From: Streptomyces antibioticus
Lineage (GTDB): Bacteria; Actinomycetota; Actinomycetes; Streptomycetales; Streptomycetaceae
Direction of reading: 5' to 3'
DNA: 64,000 nucleotides
NCBI RefSeq assembly: GCF_001514065.1
Contig: NZ_KQ948426.1
Location: 124,001 to 188,000 of the forward strand
Shown here: positions 63,426-64,000 of the stretch, piece by piece
Layout: each line of letters opens with the position of its first letter
How positions within the stretch are numbered: the first letter of the stretch is position 1
Made by a program: the position numbers and the translations under genes
Notes under the pieces: model-generated
Databases searched by the model: none
Told to the model about the DNA's origin: nothing
What the model saw: only the letters and a program-made list of their open reading frames with translations

Positions 63426-64000
63426 TCACCGGCCGGCCCCCGAGTACGGGTCCGGATGCGTGTGCAGGGCCAAGCCCGTTGTGCCCTCCCTCTCCCTCCC
63501 CGGCAGCAGCCGCATGTCGTGGTCGTAGTCGCCGCCCGTGAGGGTGCGGAAGGGGATCGGGGGGTCCGTGAACAGGGTGTTCAGGCGGTGGGCGTATGCC
63601 TCGCGTGCGGGGGCGTAGCGGTCGGGGGGCATGCGGTCCGTGTCGTAGACCGCGAAGGGTTCCAGCGGGGTCATGCCGGTGAACCAGAACAGGCCGTGCT
63701 GGAGAGGGTGGAGGACGTCCGTGAGGCGGCCGTGGATGCCTCGGTCGGAGAAGGCCGTCTCCCTCGCGCCGAGCGTCACCGAGAGCAGGGCCCGGCGGCC
63801 GGCCAGCGCGCCGGCGGTGTCGTCGTACGGCGGCGGGACCTTCGGGCCGTACGCGAAACCGCTCGTGAAGACGCGGTCGATCCAGCCCTTCAGGATCGCC
63901 GGGGGCCCGAACCACCACATCGGGAACTGGAAGAGGATCGCGTCCGACCAGCGGATCTTCTCCTGTTCCGCGGCGATGTCCGGGGCCAGGCGGCCGGCCA
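63426..64000 (-). CDS. NAD(P)H-dependent oxidoreductase, flavodoxin_2 fold (5' end outside window)
   Basis: About 191 codons seen; the N-terminus lies beyond the window. EKIRWSDAILFQFPMWWFGPP then ILKGWIDRVFTSGFAYG and GRRALLSVTLGARE match the KefF/NQO family, which reduces quinones with FMN or FAD. Ends at the TGA at 63426. Confidence 0.9.
   Translation of the reverse strand, partial: AGRLAPDIAAEQEKIRWSDAILFQFPMWWFGPPAILKGWIDRVFTSGFAYGPKVPPPYDDTAGALAGRRALLSVTLGARETAFSDRGIHGRLTDVLHPLQHGLFWFTGMTPLEPFAVYDTDRMPPDRYAPAREAYAHRLNTLFTDPPIPFRTLTGGDYDHDMRLLPGREREGTTGLALHTHPDPYSGAGR

Overview
The window looks like a piece of a Streptomyces chromosome. G+C is very high with strong GC3 bias, GTG starts and ATGA/GTGA overlaps are common, and the backbone gene order (hppA, apgA-bldG, MrfA-like helicase, Tad pilus cluster, 6C RNA, acs, nhaA, nth, crp, two ArsA-type ATPases, wblA, bifunctional PBP) is, from memory, that of the S. 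coelicolor SCO3546-SCO3580 neighbourhood. All family names rest on reading motifs and on remembered families; no database search was run.

Layout. 1-6676: a lipoprotein, the H+-pumping pyrophosphatase, the developmental anti-sigma/anti-anti-sigma pair ApgA/BldG and a DUF1998 helicase. 6852-7737 and 27580-31982: one Tad/Flp-type pilus cluster (ssd, tadA, tadB, tadC, DUF4244 mini-pilin, TadE, Rv3654c-like), now cut in two. 7738-27580: a roughly 19.8-kb lower-GC genomic island inserted inside the DUF4244 gene. 32.3-49.7 kb: 6C small RNA, HAD phosphatase, Fic-like protein, CooC/MinD-like ATPase, deacetylase-like lipoprotein, a SulP-carbonic anhydrase fusion, an ECF sigma/anti-sigma pair, acetyl-CoA synthetase, NhaA, holin-X-like protein, alpha/beta hydrolase, MarP-like protease, CoA-type NUDIX and endonuclease III. 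49.8-64 kb: Crp, nucleotidyltransferase, MBL and NUDIX hydrolases, RidA, DUF4177, the ArsA pair, WblA, a class A PBP, YqeY, metallophosphoesterase, Pr6Pr, tRNA-Pro(CGG) and a few small genes, ending in a partial flavodoxin-fold oxidoreductase.

The island. Its right end carries three translationally coupled genes (two tyrosine recombinases and a DUF6262/TnpC-like protein), the tnpA-tnpB-tnpC arrangement of Tn554-type elements. Joining the flanks across the island at a shared CG restores an uninterrupted 63-codon DUF4244 gene, so the insertion point is fixed almost to the base. The island ends are imperfect inverted repeats. A second copy of the left-end sequence lies 4.3 kb inside (12046-12164), next to a truncated cyclophilin-like gene, which points to a composite history.

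The cargo looks defensive: (i) a degenerate-P-loop NTPase with Sel1/TPR-like repeats, beside two small opposite-strand genes; (ii) a superfamily 1 helicase with a nuclease-like N-terminus, overlapping a DUF2290 gene; (iii) HsdM and HsdS with no HsdR, followed instead by a DUF262-DUF1524-RAMA protein whose C-terminal tail recalls that of HsdR subunits. The third unit is the strongest candidate for an undescribed arrangement, namely a type I methylase/specificity pair with a GmrSD-like nuclease in place of the translocating restriction subunit. The insertion most likely inactivates the host pilus locus.
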